A program made the translations under genes and the position numbers. The notes below the pieces were generated by a model that was given only the letters and a program-made list of their open reading frames with translations, searched no databases and was not told the origin of the DNA. This document shows, in pieces, positions 1 through 9,443 of a DNA stretch of 64,000 nucleotides. How positions within the stretch are numbered: position 1 is the first letter of the stretch; each line of letters starts with the position of its first letter. The DNA is from Tridacna crocea (taxonomy: Eukaryota; Mollusca; Bivalvia; Cardiida; Cardiidae): assembly GCA_943736015.1 (NCBI GenBank), contig OX031068.1, positions 28,962,296 to 29,026,295 on the forward strand. The letters run 5' to 3'.

Positions 1-629
1 AGCTCCAGATTTCTCTAAACTGCTGATCATAGCTGAGTGAATCGCACCTGGTAGCACTTAATGAGTAAACGTTTATTTTAGTTCAAAATTCAAAGTAACG
101 TTTGTTGCATAGGAAAGTGGTTCGGTTCTCTACCCAGGATGCCCAAATTAGATAGATGAATATTTATAGAAAGCCATCTAGCGGGAGATACTGGTATATA
201 CAGCAAAGAGGCAGTTGCCACTGTGCTATTTATAATATTGGTTTTATTATATAGAATAAAGGGGGATTCACCAATATGCTATTTATAGTGATGGTGCCAG
301 ATAATGAAAAAGTCTTAAATCCCCTGATAGACCAATGAAAAATTCTTTATCGCGTGATAGACCAATGGCATTTCAGAGGCCTGAGGTTTTACTTGTCTGC
401 TGATACTGGTAACTCTATACTAAACAACAAATGTTTAGACTAAGTTTATAAAAGCAAAAAAAGGATTGGACTTTAACCCAGGCTATAGGAGAGCACATTT
501 GTATATAGCTTTTCTCTCATAAAAGATGAATCGAGTTCTGTGTACATTTTCAAATTCTTATATGTTTTCAAATAACTTGAAATGATGAAGATTGTAATGT
601 TTTACTTGATCTATAAACATGTATTTCAG
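1..629. other. Non-coding, presumably intron upstream of the CAP-Gly exon
   Basis: AT-rich sequence without coding potential or recognised repeat. The region 290-365 has two imperfect repeats of a stretch around CCCTGATAGACCAATG. Confidence 0.4.
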
Positions 630-738
630 TGGGTAACTGTGACGGGATGGTGAATGGGAGAAGATATTTCCAATGTCAAGATGGATTTGGGCTATTTGTC
701 AGAGCAAACAGAATAAGATTTATACCTCTGCAGAGATG
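630..738 (+). CDS. Exon encoding the second half of a CAP-Gly domain (gene 5' end lies outside the window)
   Basis: After a good acceptor (ATTTCAG) the exon opens in phase 2 and reads GNCDGMVNGRRYFQC followed by GLFVRANRIRF, then a strong donor (ATG|GTAAGAG) leaves two bases of a split codon. The pattern G-x-x-DG-x(3)-G-x-RYFxC-x(4)-G-x-F is the diagnostic second half of CAP-Gly domains, which bind the EEY/F tails of tubulin, EB and CLIP proteins at microtubule plus ends. The GKNDG-type recognition loop of the family is here GNCDG, so one canonical residue differs. The first half of the domain must lie on an exon upstream of the window. Which CAP-Gly protein this is (CLIP-like, kinesin-like or an invertebrate-specific one) cannot be told from one exon. 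Confidence 0.8.
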
Positions 739-750
739 GTAAGAGTTGAT

Positions 751-979
751 TTAACCCTTTCCCAAACGACAAACTTTTGGACTAGACCAAATTGAAAGCA
801 TTTGCAGACGACAATTCAACTCTTGCTGAAAAGATGATTTCGGCCTATGATAGGGTAGAAAACATTGTGGGAAAAGGAGAAAATGCTGGTTACCAGCATT
901 TTCTCCTTTTCCCACAATGTTTTCAAAAGGTTACTATTCCAGACCCGTAAAAACCAGGGATTGTTTGGGAAAGGGTTAA
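751..979 (+). repeat. TTAA foldback MITE, full copy
   Basis: Used here to define the family. Plus orientation means arm A (TTAACYCTTTACCAAACGAC, later CCAAATTGAAAGCATTTGCA) at the left, a 66-bp palindrome GAAAACATTGTGGGAAAAGG...CCACAATGTTTTC centred on GGTTACC, then arm B ending in GTTTGGGAAAGGGTTAA. TTAA flanks both tips. No coding capacity. Confidence 0.93.
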
Positions 980-1005
980 ATCATTGGCAGATTTTTTTTT
1001 ACCTT

Positions 1006-1203
1006 GGGCCCGTATTCACCAACCATTCTTAAGAACGGTCTTGGTCTTATTCTCCAGAATTTTCTACATTTGTAAGTAACACAACTTCTGATTGGCTAAA
1101 CCGAATGGTTTAGCCAATCAGAAGTTGTGTTACTTACAAATTTGGAAAACCTTGAAGAATAAGACTAAGAATATTCTCAAGAATGGTTGGTGAATACGGG
1201 CCC
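1006..1203. repeat. Foldback MITE with GGGCCCGTATTCACC ends
   Basis: 198-bp near-palindrome: GGGCCCGTATTCACCAACCA at the left and its complement at the right, with arms meeting at GGCTAAACCGAATGGTTTAG. Related copies at 41471-41955 and 28990-29130. Confidence 0.88.
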
Positions 1204-1298
1204 TGGTCTCATTTTTTCTTGACAAAGATTCATTTGAAATAACAAATTTGAAACTTCTTTTCATTGCTTTGGATCACAGATATTGCTAATTCATTGAA

Positions 1299-1523
1299 TT
1301 AACCCTTTCCCAAAAGACAAATTTGGACTCTTCCAAACCAATAGAGTTTTAGACAACAATTTTAGATTTGGAGAAAATGCCAGAAAGTTCTCAAAAAGAG
1401 TAGAAAACACCGTGGAAAAAGGGAAAAATCGCTTTTACGAGCAATTTCTCCTTTTTCTATAGTGTTTTCAAAAGACATTTATTGCAGATACATAAAACCA
1501 GGGCTTGTTTGGGAAAGGGTTAA
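1299..1523 (+). repeat. TTAA foldback MITE, diverged
   Basis: Tips intact (CCCTTTCCC, GGGAAAGGG). The palindrome is diverged, with changes shared by both arms (GAAAACAC and GTGTTTTC ends, TTGCT-type centre). Confidence 0.85.
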
Positions 1524-1574
1524 ACGCACAGCATATGACTAAAATTGGTAAATGGGGAACTTTAATTGTTTACC

Positions 1575-1797
1575 TAACAGTTGATCCCACATTTTCATCA
1601 TAACCCAGAGGAAAGAGGCATTTGAAGACATTGTATGTAAAGAAGGAAAATGCAGTAACCAGCATTTTCTCTTTTTCCCACAATGTTTTCAAACCTTTCA
1701 GAAACAAATTTCATCATTTGAGCCACATGCACTATGTGGTTTCCTAATGTTTTTAATTTAGACCAGCCTAAGATTTTGTTTTATGTTAAAGAGTTTT
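1575..1797 (-). repeat. TTAA foldback MITE, left tip decayed
   Basis: Core around CAGTAACCAGCATTTTC, then arm A reversed to AGATTTTGTTTTATGTTAAAG. Confidence 0.65.
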
Positions 1798-1800
1798 ACC

Positions 1801-2104
1801 TTAACTCTTTACCAAACAACAAAATTTTAGACAGGTCCAAATTGAAAGCACTTGCAGATGACAAATGAAACGTAACTCAAAAATTGAAATTTGTTTCTAT
1901 TAGGGTACAAAACATTGTGGGAAAAGGAGAAAATGCTGGCTACCAGCATTTTCTACTTTTCCCACAATGTTTTCAAAAGGCTTCTATCTCAAGGGTCTTA
2001 ATATAACCAGGGATTGTTTTTGCTTCTATCTCAGGGTCATAATAACCAGGGATTTGCTTTCATTTTGGGCCAGTCTAAATTTTTGTTGTTTGGTAAAGAG
2101 TTAA
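1801..2104 (+). repeat. TTAA foldback MITE, composite tail
   Basis: Arm A and palindrome normal; arm B is partly repeated (two CTTCTATCTCA blocks) and the element finishes with a reversed arm A tip, so two copies appear recombined. Confidence 0.8.
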
Positions 2105-2329
2105 CCCTTTCCCAAATGGCAAATTTTGGACCAGACCAAGTTGAAAGCATTCTGCAGGTGACAGATTAAAGGTTGCTAAAAAGATGATTTTTCTATATGA
2201 CAGGGTGGAAAACATTGTGGGAAAAGGAGAAAATGCTGGTAACCAGCATTTTCTCCTTTTCCCACAATGTTTTCAAAAGACTTCTATTCCTGACCCATAA
2301 AAACCAGGGATTGTTTGGGAAAGGGTTAA
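2101..2329 (+). repeat. TTAA foldback MITE, full copy
   Basis: Shares its left TTAA with the preceding copy; GGGAAAGGG subfamily. Confidence 0.92.
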
Positions 2330-2464
2330 GCTTAATTTATGTTGAATTTTTGTGTGGCTGTTTTGGACGAAAATGTGAAGGTGTTGTCATAGCCCTGTTG
2401 TCTGCTTCATCATTGTCTTGCAGCACCTTACATTGTCAGTGTGATCATGAAAGGATTTTGCTGT

Positions 2465-2640
2465 CAGAGCTCCAGGTAGAGGGAGTGATTTGATTTCAAA
2501 ATTGAAAATATTAGTTATTCTCCACTAAACACTGTGTTATTGGTAAATCATTAGACGATTCTAATGAGTACCCACAACATAGGGTTTGGAAGAGAAATAA
2601 TGGATTTAGAATGCCATCACTCCCACTTCTCTGGAGGTCT
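2465..2640. repeat. Foldback repeat with AGAGGGAGTGATT ends
   Basis: CAGAGCTCCAGGTAGAGGG at the left, CCCACTTCTCTGGAGGTCTG at the right; same family as 52841-53034 and a short form at 36195-36270. Confidence 0.75.
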
Positions 2641-2743
2641 GGGTATTTTATAATATCTTTATCACTACTGAAGATATTTGCTTCAAATTCGGACCAGTAG
2701 TCAACTGTCAAAGGGGAACCAATGTAACAGGAACAGGTAACCG

Positions 2744-2973
2744 TTAACCCATTACCACACAATCCCACTTTTTAACGACCCTGTTAAAGGAGGCTTTCGA
2801 TAACATTGTGGGTAAAGGAGAAAATGCTGGCAACCAGCATTTTCTCCTTTACCTACAATGTTTTCTACTTGATACAAAAGGAAAAATCATCAGTCCAGTT
2901 ATATTTAATTTGTGGTCTGCAAATCCCTCCAGTTTGAACCAGTCTAACTTTTTGTCGTTTGGGAAAGAGTTAA
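2744..2973 (-). repeat. TTAA foldback MITE with compensated palindrome
   Basis: The stem at 2800-2865 has GGTAAAGG in one arm and CCTTTACC in the other, so a change from the consensus GGAAAAGG is mirrored. Confidence 0.88.
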
Positions 2974-3198
2974 CCCTTTACTCCATAGATTATCATTTCT
3001 ACGCATTGCTTGTAGGAGCCTTTGGAAAACATTGTGGCAAAAGGTGAAATTGCTTGTGACGAGCAATTTCATCTTTTGTCACAATGTTTTGTACACTATC
3101 AAAAGGTATCATATACACATAGGAAACGGCTTCATCCTTGCTGTTATTTAGGGTCAATTAGAGATACCATAGAAATGCCTTATGGGGTAAAGGGTTAA
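2970..3198. repeat. TTAA foldback MITE, strongly diverged subfamily
   Basis: Abuts the previous copy through a shared TTAA. The palindrome (3025-3090) differs from the consensus in both arms together (GCAAAAG, TGAAATTGC). Confidence 0.75.
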
Positions 3199-3469
3199 AC
3201 ATTTTCAGCACAATTATGTGCCTTTTTTTTTACCTAAACATTTCATTGAAAATTGATTGATTTCTAAAATCAACTGCAGCTGTCAGTACATTATGTATGA
3301 CCTGTCCTCTTAGAAAAAGGTGCTTGATACATCTGTGAAAAGCATCGACCCAGGTCAGCTGGGCAGTCTGCGCAGGCTGACTTTGGCCGAAGCTTTTTGC
3401 GGTAGATCAGTTTTCTGTATGATCACGTTCACCTGAAAACAGATGCTGTGGTTACTCACTAGAATTGTT

Positions 3470-3650
3470 GGAGTAAAATTTTAGACTTATCCAAATTGGA
3501 AGCATTTACAGACGATAATTTCAAAGTGGCTTAAATGGTGCAATTTTGCTTTGATAGGGTAGAAAATGTTGTGGTTAAAGGAGAAAATGCTGGTTACCAG
3601 CGTTTTCTCCTTTTCCCGCAATGTTTTCAAAAGGCTTGTTCCTCAGAGAA
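3470..3650 (+). repeat. TTAA foldback MITE, right arm lost
   Basis: Arm A without its tip, then the palindrome; breaks off after CAAAAGGCTTG. Confidence 0.75.
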
Positions 3651-3884
3651 AGTGGCGCCTATGGACTCAAAATGATGTGATGACTCTGGCTATTATCATG
3701 CACAATGGAGATTCATTAAGTTCCATTTTGCTAGAGCCTGGCTCATACGATTTTATTTTTAGGCTCATTGTTCATATTTCCATTTCAGTTTATATAATAA
3801 ATACCACAAAGTGTCCGGTTCCTCATTTGTAGATGAACGCCTTTTTGGTAATACACCAAGTAAGTATGGTTGGTTGCATTGGGG

Positions 3885-4126
3885 TTTAACGCCACTTTTA
3901 CAGCTAAGGTCATATCATGGCAGTCTGTGACACACAAGTGTTTCCTGGCTTTCTCACACTGGTACTAACACAACTTTCTTTCCAAAGCTACCGACTACTT
4001 TACTCACATGCTTCAGCAGAGGTGAGAGGGGAAAATACACCGGAAAGAAAGTTTGCCTCAACCGGGTATCAAACTCACAACCTCCAGATCATGAGTCCAA
4101 CACGCTCACCACTGAGCCACCTTGTA
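3885..4126 (-). repeat. tRNA-derived SINE, family 1
   Basis: Reversed B-box-like ACCGGGTATCAAACTCACAA and the end CACTGAGCCAC; shares CACAACTTTCTTTCCAAAG with other copies. Confidence 0.7.
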
Positions 4127-4225
4127 AAGAAAGGTTTTGAAAACATTGTGGGAAAAGGAGAAAATGCTGGTAACCAGCATTTTCTCCATTTCCCACAATG
4201 TTTTCTACCTTATCAAATAGTTAGG
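4127..4225 (-). repeat. TTAA foldback MITE, palindrome only
   Basis: Core with little flanking arm sequence, lying against the SINE at 3885-4126. Confidence 0.7.
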
Positions 4226-4563
4226 CACTTTGCTGCCAAATGAATTTTAATCTTTTAGAGGATGAAAGTTACACTGATAACACTTCCAAACACATTGTTT
4301 TTTCATATATACTCAAATTTGAAGCCATAAGTCAAGACTTATTACTCCTGATTTACAAGCTAACTTGTATTGAATATCCATATTTCATAAAGATCACACG
4401 TTTTATGACAACCGTCATCATCTTAGCCATATTCTGTATGTTGCTGACATGCTTTCAGTTTGGGCAAAGACACAGTGTGGTATTATAAACACCACTGGAA
4501 AAAAATAGAACCAAGACAAAAGGTTTGCTTTCAGGTCAAAGATTTATATAATAATATAATGTT

Positions 4564-4696
4564 ATTAATCAAGTGATTTCATATTGGCCCAGTTACAGGT
4601 CTGAGGTCAGCTGTATTGGCCCGAGGCAGAAGGCAAAGGGCCAATACGGCTGACTGAGGACCTGTAACTGGGCCAATACGAAATCACTTGATTAAT
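4564..4696. repeat. 133-bp foldback
   Basis: ATTAATCAAGTGATTTC at the left and GAAATCACTTGATTAAT at the right, with GGCCCAGTTACAGGT / ACCTGTAACTGGGCC inside. Confidence 0.85.
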
Positions 4697-4710
4697 GACA
4701 ATTTTATTAA

Positions 4711-4885
4711 TTAACGCTTTACCAAACAATCTCTGGTTTTTACGACACTGAAAAAGAAGCCTTCTGAAAACATCGTGAGAAAAGGAGAAAATGCTGGTAA
4801 ACAGTATTTTCTCATTTTTCCCACAATGTTTTCTACCCTGCTGGAAACAAATATCAATTTTTGGGTTACGTTTACTTTGCCGCCT
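4711..4885 (-). repeat. TTAA foldback MITE, arm A truncated
   Basis: Starts TTAACGCTTTACC beside the foldback at 4564-4696; ends in the CCCTGCTGGAAACA region. Confidence 0.75.
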
Positions 4886-5050
4886 CCTTGAACGCGATTG
4901 GCTAAAAGTAAGTGCAGATGCTCACGCTTCTGAACTTTTGACCAATCACGTTCAAGGATTTCTGTATTGGTCGGGGGTCATCAATATTGATATGAGGTCA
5001 ACTGTATTGATCGGAGGTCAAGTCGTATTAAGCCAGGGTCATGACCTATG
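4885..5050. repeat. Decayed inverted repeat
   Basis: CCTTGAACGCGATTGGC pairs imperfectly with CCAATCACGTTCAAGG; two GTATTGRTCGGRGGTCA units follow. Confidence 0.5.
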
Positions 5051-5179
5051 CATATTATATGAAATCAGAAATGTGACTGGTATTGCATGTACCGGTTTCC
5101 TTGTATAACTTCTATATATCCAATAGTTGATTAAAATATAGAAATGTAAATGTCTTTTACATACATGTAAAGTACATTA

Positions 5180-5674
5180 TATATGTGACCCATCATGCCA
5201 ACAAGGACCGTCTGGGAATTCTATACTTTAGTTAGATGAAAACAGATCAACAATAGCGCTGGTCAGTTTAAGTTGATAATTCTAAAATGATTGTATAACA
5301 AGATACAATGACCATTTTTCATACAGAAATGTCATCAACTCTTTACCAAACGACAAATTTTTGGACTGGATCAAATTCAAAGCATCTGCAGATGACAAAT
5401 TAAATCTTGTTAATGTGATGAATTCTGACTTTGATTGGGTAGAAAATATTGTGAGAAAAGGAGAAAATGCTGGCTACCAGCATTTTCTCCTTTTCCCACA
5501 ATGTTTTCTGTATTCTTCTTTCATAGGGTTGTTAAAAGTCGGGATTGTGTGGTAAAGAGTTAAAGCGAAAAGTGTGAAGTCTGGTCAGCCTGCAAAATTC
5601 GTGCAATCTGACCAGAGTTGACACTTTTTGCAGATCCCTGAAGGTCCCTTTTTGCGTGATGGGTCACATATATT
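5180..5674. repeat. MITE with TATATGTGACCCATCATGC ends, split by a TTAA MITE
   Basis: Left end at 5180, right end GATGGGTCACATATATTA at 5657-5674; the TTAA MITE at 5336-5563 sits inside. Second copy at 27436-27713. Confidence 0.8.
5336..5563 (+). repeat. TTAA foldback MITE inserted in another MITE
   Basis: Left tip TCAACTCTTTACC, right tip GGTAAAGAGTTAA. It separates the two halves of the repeat at 5180-5674. Confidence 0.88.
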
Positions 5675-5721
5675 AGCTGCAGTCTCTTATCTACTTGGTA
5701 TTTATTTGTTTGTTTTTACAG

Positions 5722-5811
5722 AGCCTGAGGTAGCAAATGGACGGTATGACCCAATAAAGATTTCAGCAAAATTTCATGACAAAATAACATCCAGAAGCAT
5801 GGATATTGATG
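5722..5811 (+). CDS. Internal exon, probably of the same CAP-Gly gene
   Basis: A T-rich acceptor ending TTTTTACAG is followed by 90 bases reading PEVANGRYDPIKISAKF and HDKITSRSMDID, ending at GATG|GTAGGC in phase 1. The one-base overhang joins exactly to the exon at 9136 (G plus AT makes Asp), so those two exons belong together. It does not join directly to the CAP-Gly exon at 630-738: that exon ends with two bases (TG) and this one starts with A, which would create a stop. At least one exon between them is therefore missing, or the genes are separate. An alternative acceptor two bases later (ACAGAG) would make the entry phase 0. The sequence has no domain I recognise. Confidence 0.6.
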
Positions 5812-5847
5812 GTAGGCAGTCCTTATTTTTGCTTTGTCTGTTTTTAG

Positions 5848-7312
5848 CTCACCATAGCACTAAGTGCTAAAGGTGAGCTATTGTGATTGCCCTATGTCCG
5901 TCATCCCTTGTCCGTCAACAATTTCTTTAAACATTTTCTTCTCCTAAACCACTGGGCTAAATTCCTAGTGGACCTCTACCAAGTTTGTTCAAAAGATGCC
6001 CTTGGGGTCAAAACTTGGCCCCCCACCACCCCGGGTTCACATGTTTGAGCATAGGAACAAAGAAGGAAAACATTAAAAATCTTCTCTGAAATTTGAAGGC
6101 TTAGAGCTTTCATATTTGGTATGTGGCATCTCCTAGTGGACCTCTACCAAGTTTGGTCAAATTATGCCCGTGGGGTCAAAACTGGCCCCACCACAGGGTT
6201 CACAAGTTTGAGCATAGGAACAAAGACGGAAGACTTTAAAAATCTTCTTCTCAGAAACTAGAAAGCGTAGAGCTTTGATATTTGATCTGTTGCATCTCCT
6301 AGTGGACCTCTGCCTAGTTTGTTCAAATTATGCCCCTGGGGTCAAAACTGGCCCCACCGGGGGGTCATAAGTTTTAGCATAGGAACAAAGAATGAAAACT
6401 TTAAAATTCTTCTTCTCTGAAACTAGATGGCGTAGAGCTTTGATATTTGGTTTGTGGCATCTCCTGGTGGCCCTCTATCAAGTTCCTTTAAATCATGCCC
6501 GTTGGGTCAAAACTTGCCCCGCCCCGGGGGTCATAAGTTCGAACAAAGGAACAAAGAAAGAAAATATTAAAATTATTCTTCTCTAAAACTAGAAGGCATA
6601 GAGCTATATTTGGCATGTAGCAGTTCCTAGTGGACCTCTACCACGTTTGTTCATATTATGCCCTTGGGGTCAAAACTGGCCCTGTCCCGGGGGTCACAGG
6701 TTTGAACAAGGCCAAAAAGAAGGAAAACTTTAGAATTCTTCTTCTCTGAAACTTGAAGGTGCAGAGCTTTGATATTTGGTTTGCAGAATCTTCTCGTTGA
6801 CCTCTACCAAGTTTGGTTATATGATGTCCCTGGCGTTAAACTGGCCCTGCCCCAGAGGTCACAGGTTGGAACATAGGAACAAAGAAGGAAAATTTTTAAT
6901 TTCTTTTTCTCTTAAACGGGAAGATGTAGAGCTTTGATATTTGGTATGTAGCATCTTTGAGTGGACCTCTTCCAAGTTTGTTCCAAGGATGCTGCTTTGG
7001 TCAAAACTGGCCAAGCCTCGGGGAACACAAGTTCGAACATAGGACAAAGAAGGAAAATTTAAAATTCTTCTTTGAAACTGGAAGGTGTAGAGCTTTGATA
7101 TTTTATTGCCCTATATCGGGCATCTGTCGTCCGTCATCTGTCAACAATTTCTTTAAACATCTTCTCCTAACTCACTGGACCAATCTTGATGAAACTTGGC
7201 ATGGATGTTCCTTGGCTGAAGCTTTACCAAAGTTGTTCAGAGAATTGAATTTCACTCATACGCTATAGCCTAAGGTAAGCGTTCCAGGGCCAATGGTCCT
7301 CTTGTTTCTTTT
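5848..7312. mobile_element. Element with seven tandem ~165-bp core repeats
   Basis: Starts with a hairpin (TAGCTCACC ... GGTGAGCTA at 5848-5881). Seven core units follow, with GACCTCTACCAAGTTTG-type words at 5971, 6139, 6305, 6470, 6633, 6799 and 6964 (period 163-168). The segment TCCGTCAACAATTTC occurs before and after the array (5914, 7135). The right end is about GGGCCAATGGTCCTCTTG. Architecture resembles the tandem-core pearl/Helitron-like elements of bivalves, which is an inference; no transposase is present. Confidence 0.75.
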
Positions 7313-7504
7313 TTGTTGTCTGTAAAACCTCGATTTTATCAAGGTTTTCTGAATTGATGATACATGTATGAGACAAAAAAGATTTTGCATTTATGTTATC
7401 CATGTACCATGTGCAGGCAGTTGGCTCTGCAGCTAACATATAGGGCTTGCAACTGTAATTGATGTTGCTGCTGTTATATAACCTGAATAATGCTGAAAAC
7501 CGTC

Positions 7505-7802
7505 TTAACTCTTTACCAAACGACAAAATTTTAGATTGGTCCAAAATGAAAGCATTTGCAGACGACAAGATAAACATACTCAAAAATTGAAGTTTGTTTC
7601 CAGCAGATTAGAAAACATTGTGGGAAAAGGAGAAAATGCTGGTTATCAGCATTTTCTCCTTTTTCCACAATGTTTTCAAAAGGTTTCTTCCTCAGGGTCT
7701 TTAAAAGTAGGGGTTTTGGAGTTACATGTAAGTTTATTTTGTTGTCTGCATGTGCTTTCAATTTGGACCAGTCTAGAATTTTGTCGTTCGGTAAAGAGTT
7801 AA
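7505..7802 (+). repeat. TTAA foldback MITE, symmetrical form with two A arms
   Basis: After the palindrome and part of arm B, the copy ends in a second arm A, reversed (CAATTTGGACCAGTCTAGAA to GGTAAAGAGTTAA). Terminal inverted repeats are therefore over 50 bp. Confidence 0.85.
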
Positions 7803-8345
7803 ACACCATACAAAAAACGCTTTCACCGTTTTCATTGTCAGGAAACGGTTTCTTGCTCCCCAGATTTTTCACTTTGGGTCCTTGAATGTTTCAGAATGAG
7901 CCATAAAAAGGGGTATATGCATGTATCATGAGCTCTGTGAAAAGGGAGCTTAATACATCTGCAAAAAATATAGACCTCCTGTCTGCCTGCACAGTGAGCC
8001 TGGGTTAACATTCTGCTTGTCAGAGGGCCAGCCTACCACTAGATCCAAAATGAATTACATAGTTCATAGAGATGCATATAACCCCATTTTGCTACAGCTT
8101 GGCTCATATTAAAGAATCTTATTGTTGTAGGGCTGTCATAATCTTTGGAAGCCAAAAAGAGCTTATAGGCATTCCTTTGCTATGACCTCTTCATACTGGA
8201 AACAGTTTTTGTATATAGCTTAGTAGTTAAGATGTCAGATAAGTTATTCTTTTTTCAGTAATTCTTGTTTTAAAAAGAAAAATCAAATTAAAAACCTTTT
8301 CAGATGACGAAGTAGATATGTCTCAGATGACGAAATTTATCCTGT

Positions 8346-8573
8346 AGCCCTGTACCAGACAACAAAGTTTGCAACTAGTCCAAATTGAAAGCAGTTGCAG
8401 ACGAAAAAAAAAACGCAACTAAAAGATTAACATTTGTTTTAGGAAGGATCGAAAACACTGTGGTAAAAGGAGAAAATGCTGGTTACCAGCATTTTCTCCT
8501 TTTTCCACAATGTTTTTAAAAGGCTTCTTTCATAGGGGCGTTTAAAAGTAGGGATTGTTTGATAAAGGGTTAA
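8346..8573 (+). repeat. TTAA foldback MITE
   Basis: Left tip decayed (CCTGTACCAGAC); right tip GATAAAGGGTTAA intact. Confidence 0.8.
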
Positions 8574-8800
8574 CCTTTCCATAACGACAAGTTTTTGACT
8601 TTTTTTGAACTCCAAGCATCTGCAGACAAATTTTAAAGAAGTGAAAATGAAAATTCAGTGTTTTGATATGGTAGAAAAACATTGTGGGGAATGGAGAAAA
8701 TGCTGGTTACCAGCAATTTCTTTTTTTCCTATAATGTTTTCAAAGGGCCTCTTCCTCCGGGTCATGAAAACCTGGGATTGAATGTTTTGTAAAGGGTTAA
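8570..8800 (+). repeat. TTAA foldback MITE
   Basis: Head-to-tail with the previous copy through one TTAA; right palindrome arm mutated (CAATTTCTTTTTTTCC). Confidence 0.8.
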
Positions 8801-8949
8801 GATGTAAAAGACAATTGTTTTGAAAAGGACAAAATGCTGGTGACTAGTATATCTTTTTCCGATTTTTTTTTTTTTCAAAGTCTTCTTGATCTGCTTTTTC
8901 AGGGTTGTAAAGCATGAGTTTTTTTTGTTCTTTTTTTGTAAAGGGTTAA
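8797..8949 (+). repeat. TTAA foldback MITE, decayed
   Basis: Third in the same series, shortened, with long T runs; right tip GTAAAGGGTTAA kept. Confidence 0.55.
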
Positions 8950-9114
8950 TCCATTACCAAACAATCCCTACTTTTAGCCAGCATTTTCTCCTTTTCCCAC
9001 AATATTTTCTATCCTACTGGAAACAAATTTCAAATTCATTTTCATTTATTTTGTTGTCTGCAAATGCTTTCAGTTTGGACCAGTCTAAAATTTTGTTGTT
9101 TGGTAAAGGGTTAA
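8946..9114 (-). repeat. TTAA foldback MITE missing half the palindrome
   Basis: Fourth in the series. Arm B tip joins directly to AGCCAGCATTTTCTCC, so the left stem is deleted; both TTAA ends are intact. Ends 21 bases before the exon at 9136. Confidence 0.82.
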
Positions 9115-9135
9115 TCAATTCTTTTGTTCTCGTAG

Positions 9136-9443
9136 ATACAGATATGTATGGCAGGCAGTATCATCCTTTAAAACATCTCATCAGCAACACTCGCCCGGCT
9201 GCTACCATGAGACGCCCACGATCTGTGACTTTGACCTACAGTTCAAGGCCAGTGCATTCAGAGTATGACCCTGAGTATAATTTCATCACCAGTCCCTCAA
9301 TACCCAAGACTCACATGCCATATTCTGCTCTCCAGAGGCAGGTGAAGCGTGGATGGGAGAGCACGCATTATGTGCGGGAGATGTCAGTACCTACGGGTCG
9401 AGATTCCATGAAGATGACACAGTGGAATGACATTTCTGCATAA
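9136..9443 (+). CDS. Terminal coding exon of the CAP-Gly gene
   Basis: After the acceptor TTCTCGTAG the reading frame continues for about 102 residues to a TAA at 9441-9443. It contains MYGRQYHPLKHLISNTRP, a basic stretch MRRPRSVTLTYSSRP, and ends KMTQWNDISA. The segment is rich in Ser, Arg, Pro and Tyr and looks like the disordered tail of a cytoskeletal protein. No catalytic motif or membrane segment is visible. The frame is open without interruption and the codon usage contrasts with the T-rich flanks, so I believe it is coding; the link to the CAP-Gly exon is by strand and proximity only. Confidence 0.7.

Noticed and set aside
2424..2475. Candidate linking exon for the CAP-Gly gene (acceptor TTGTCTTGCAG, donor CAG|GTAGAG, phase 2 in, phase 0 out)
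   Set aside because: Its last ten bases and the donor belong to the foldback repeat ending AGAGGGAGTGATT, and it would need the less likely ACAGAG acceptor at 5724.
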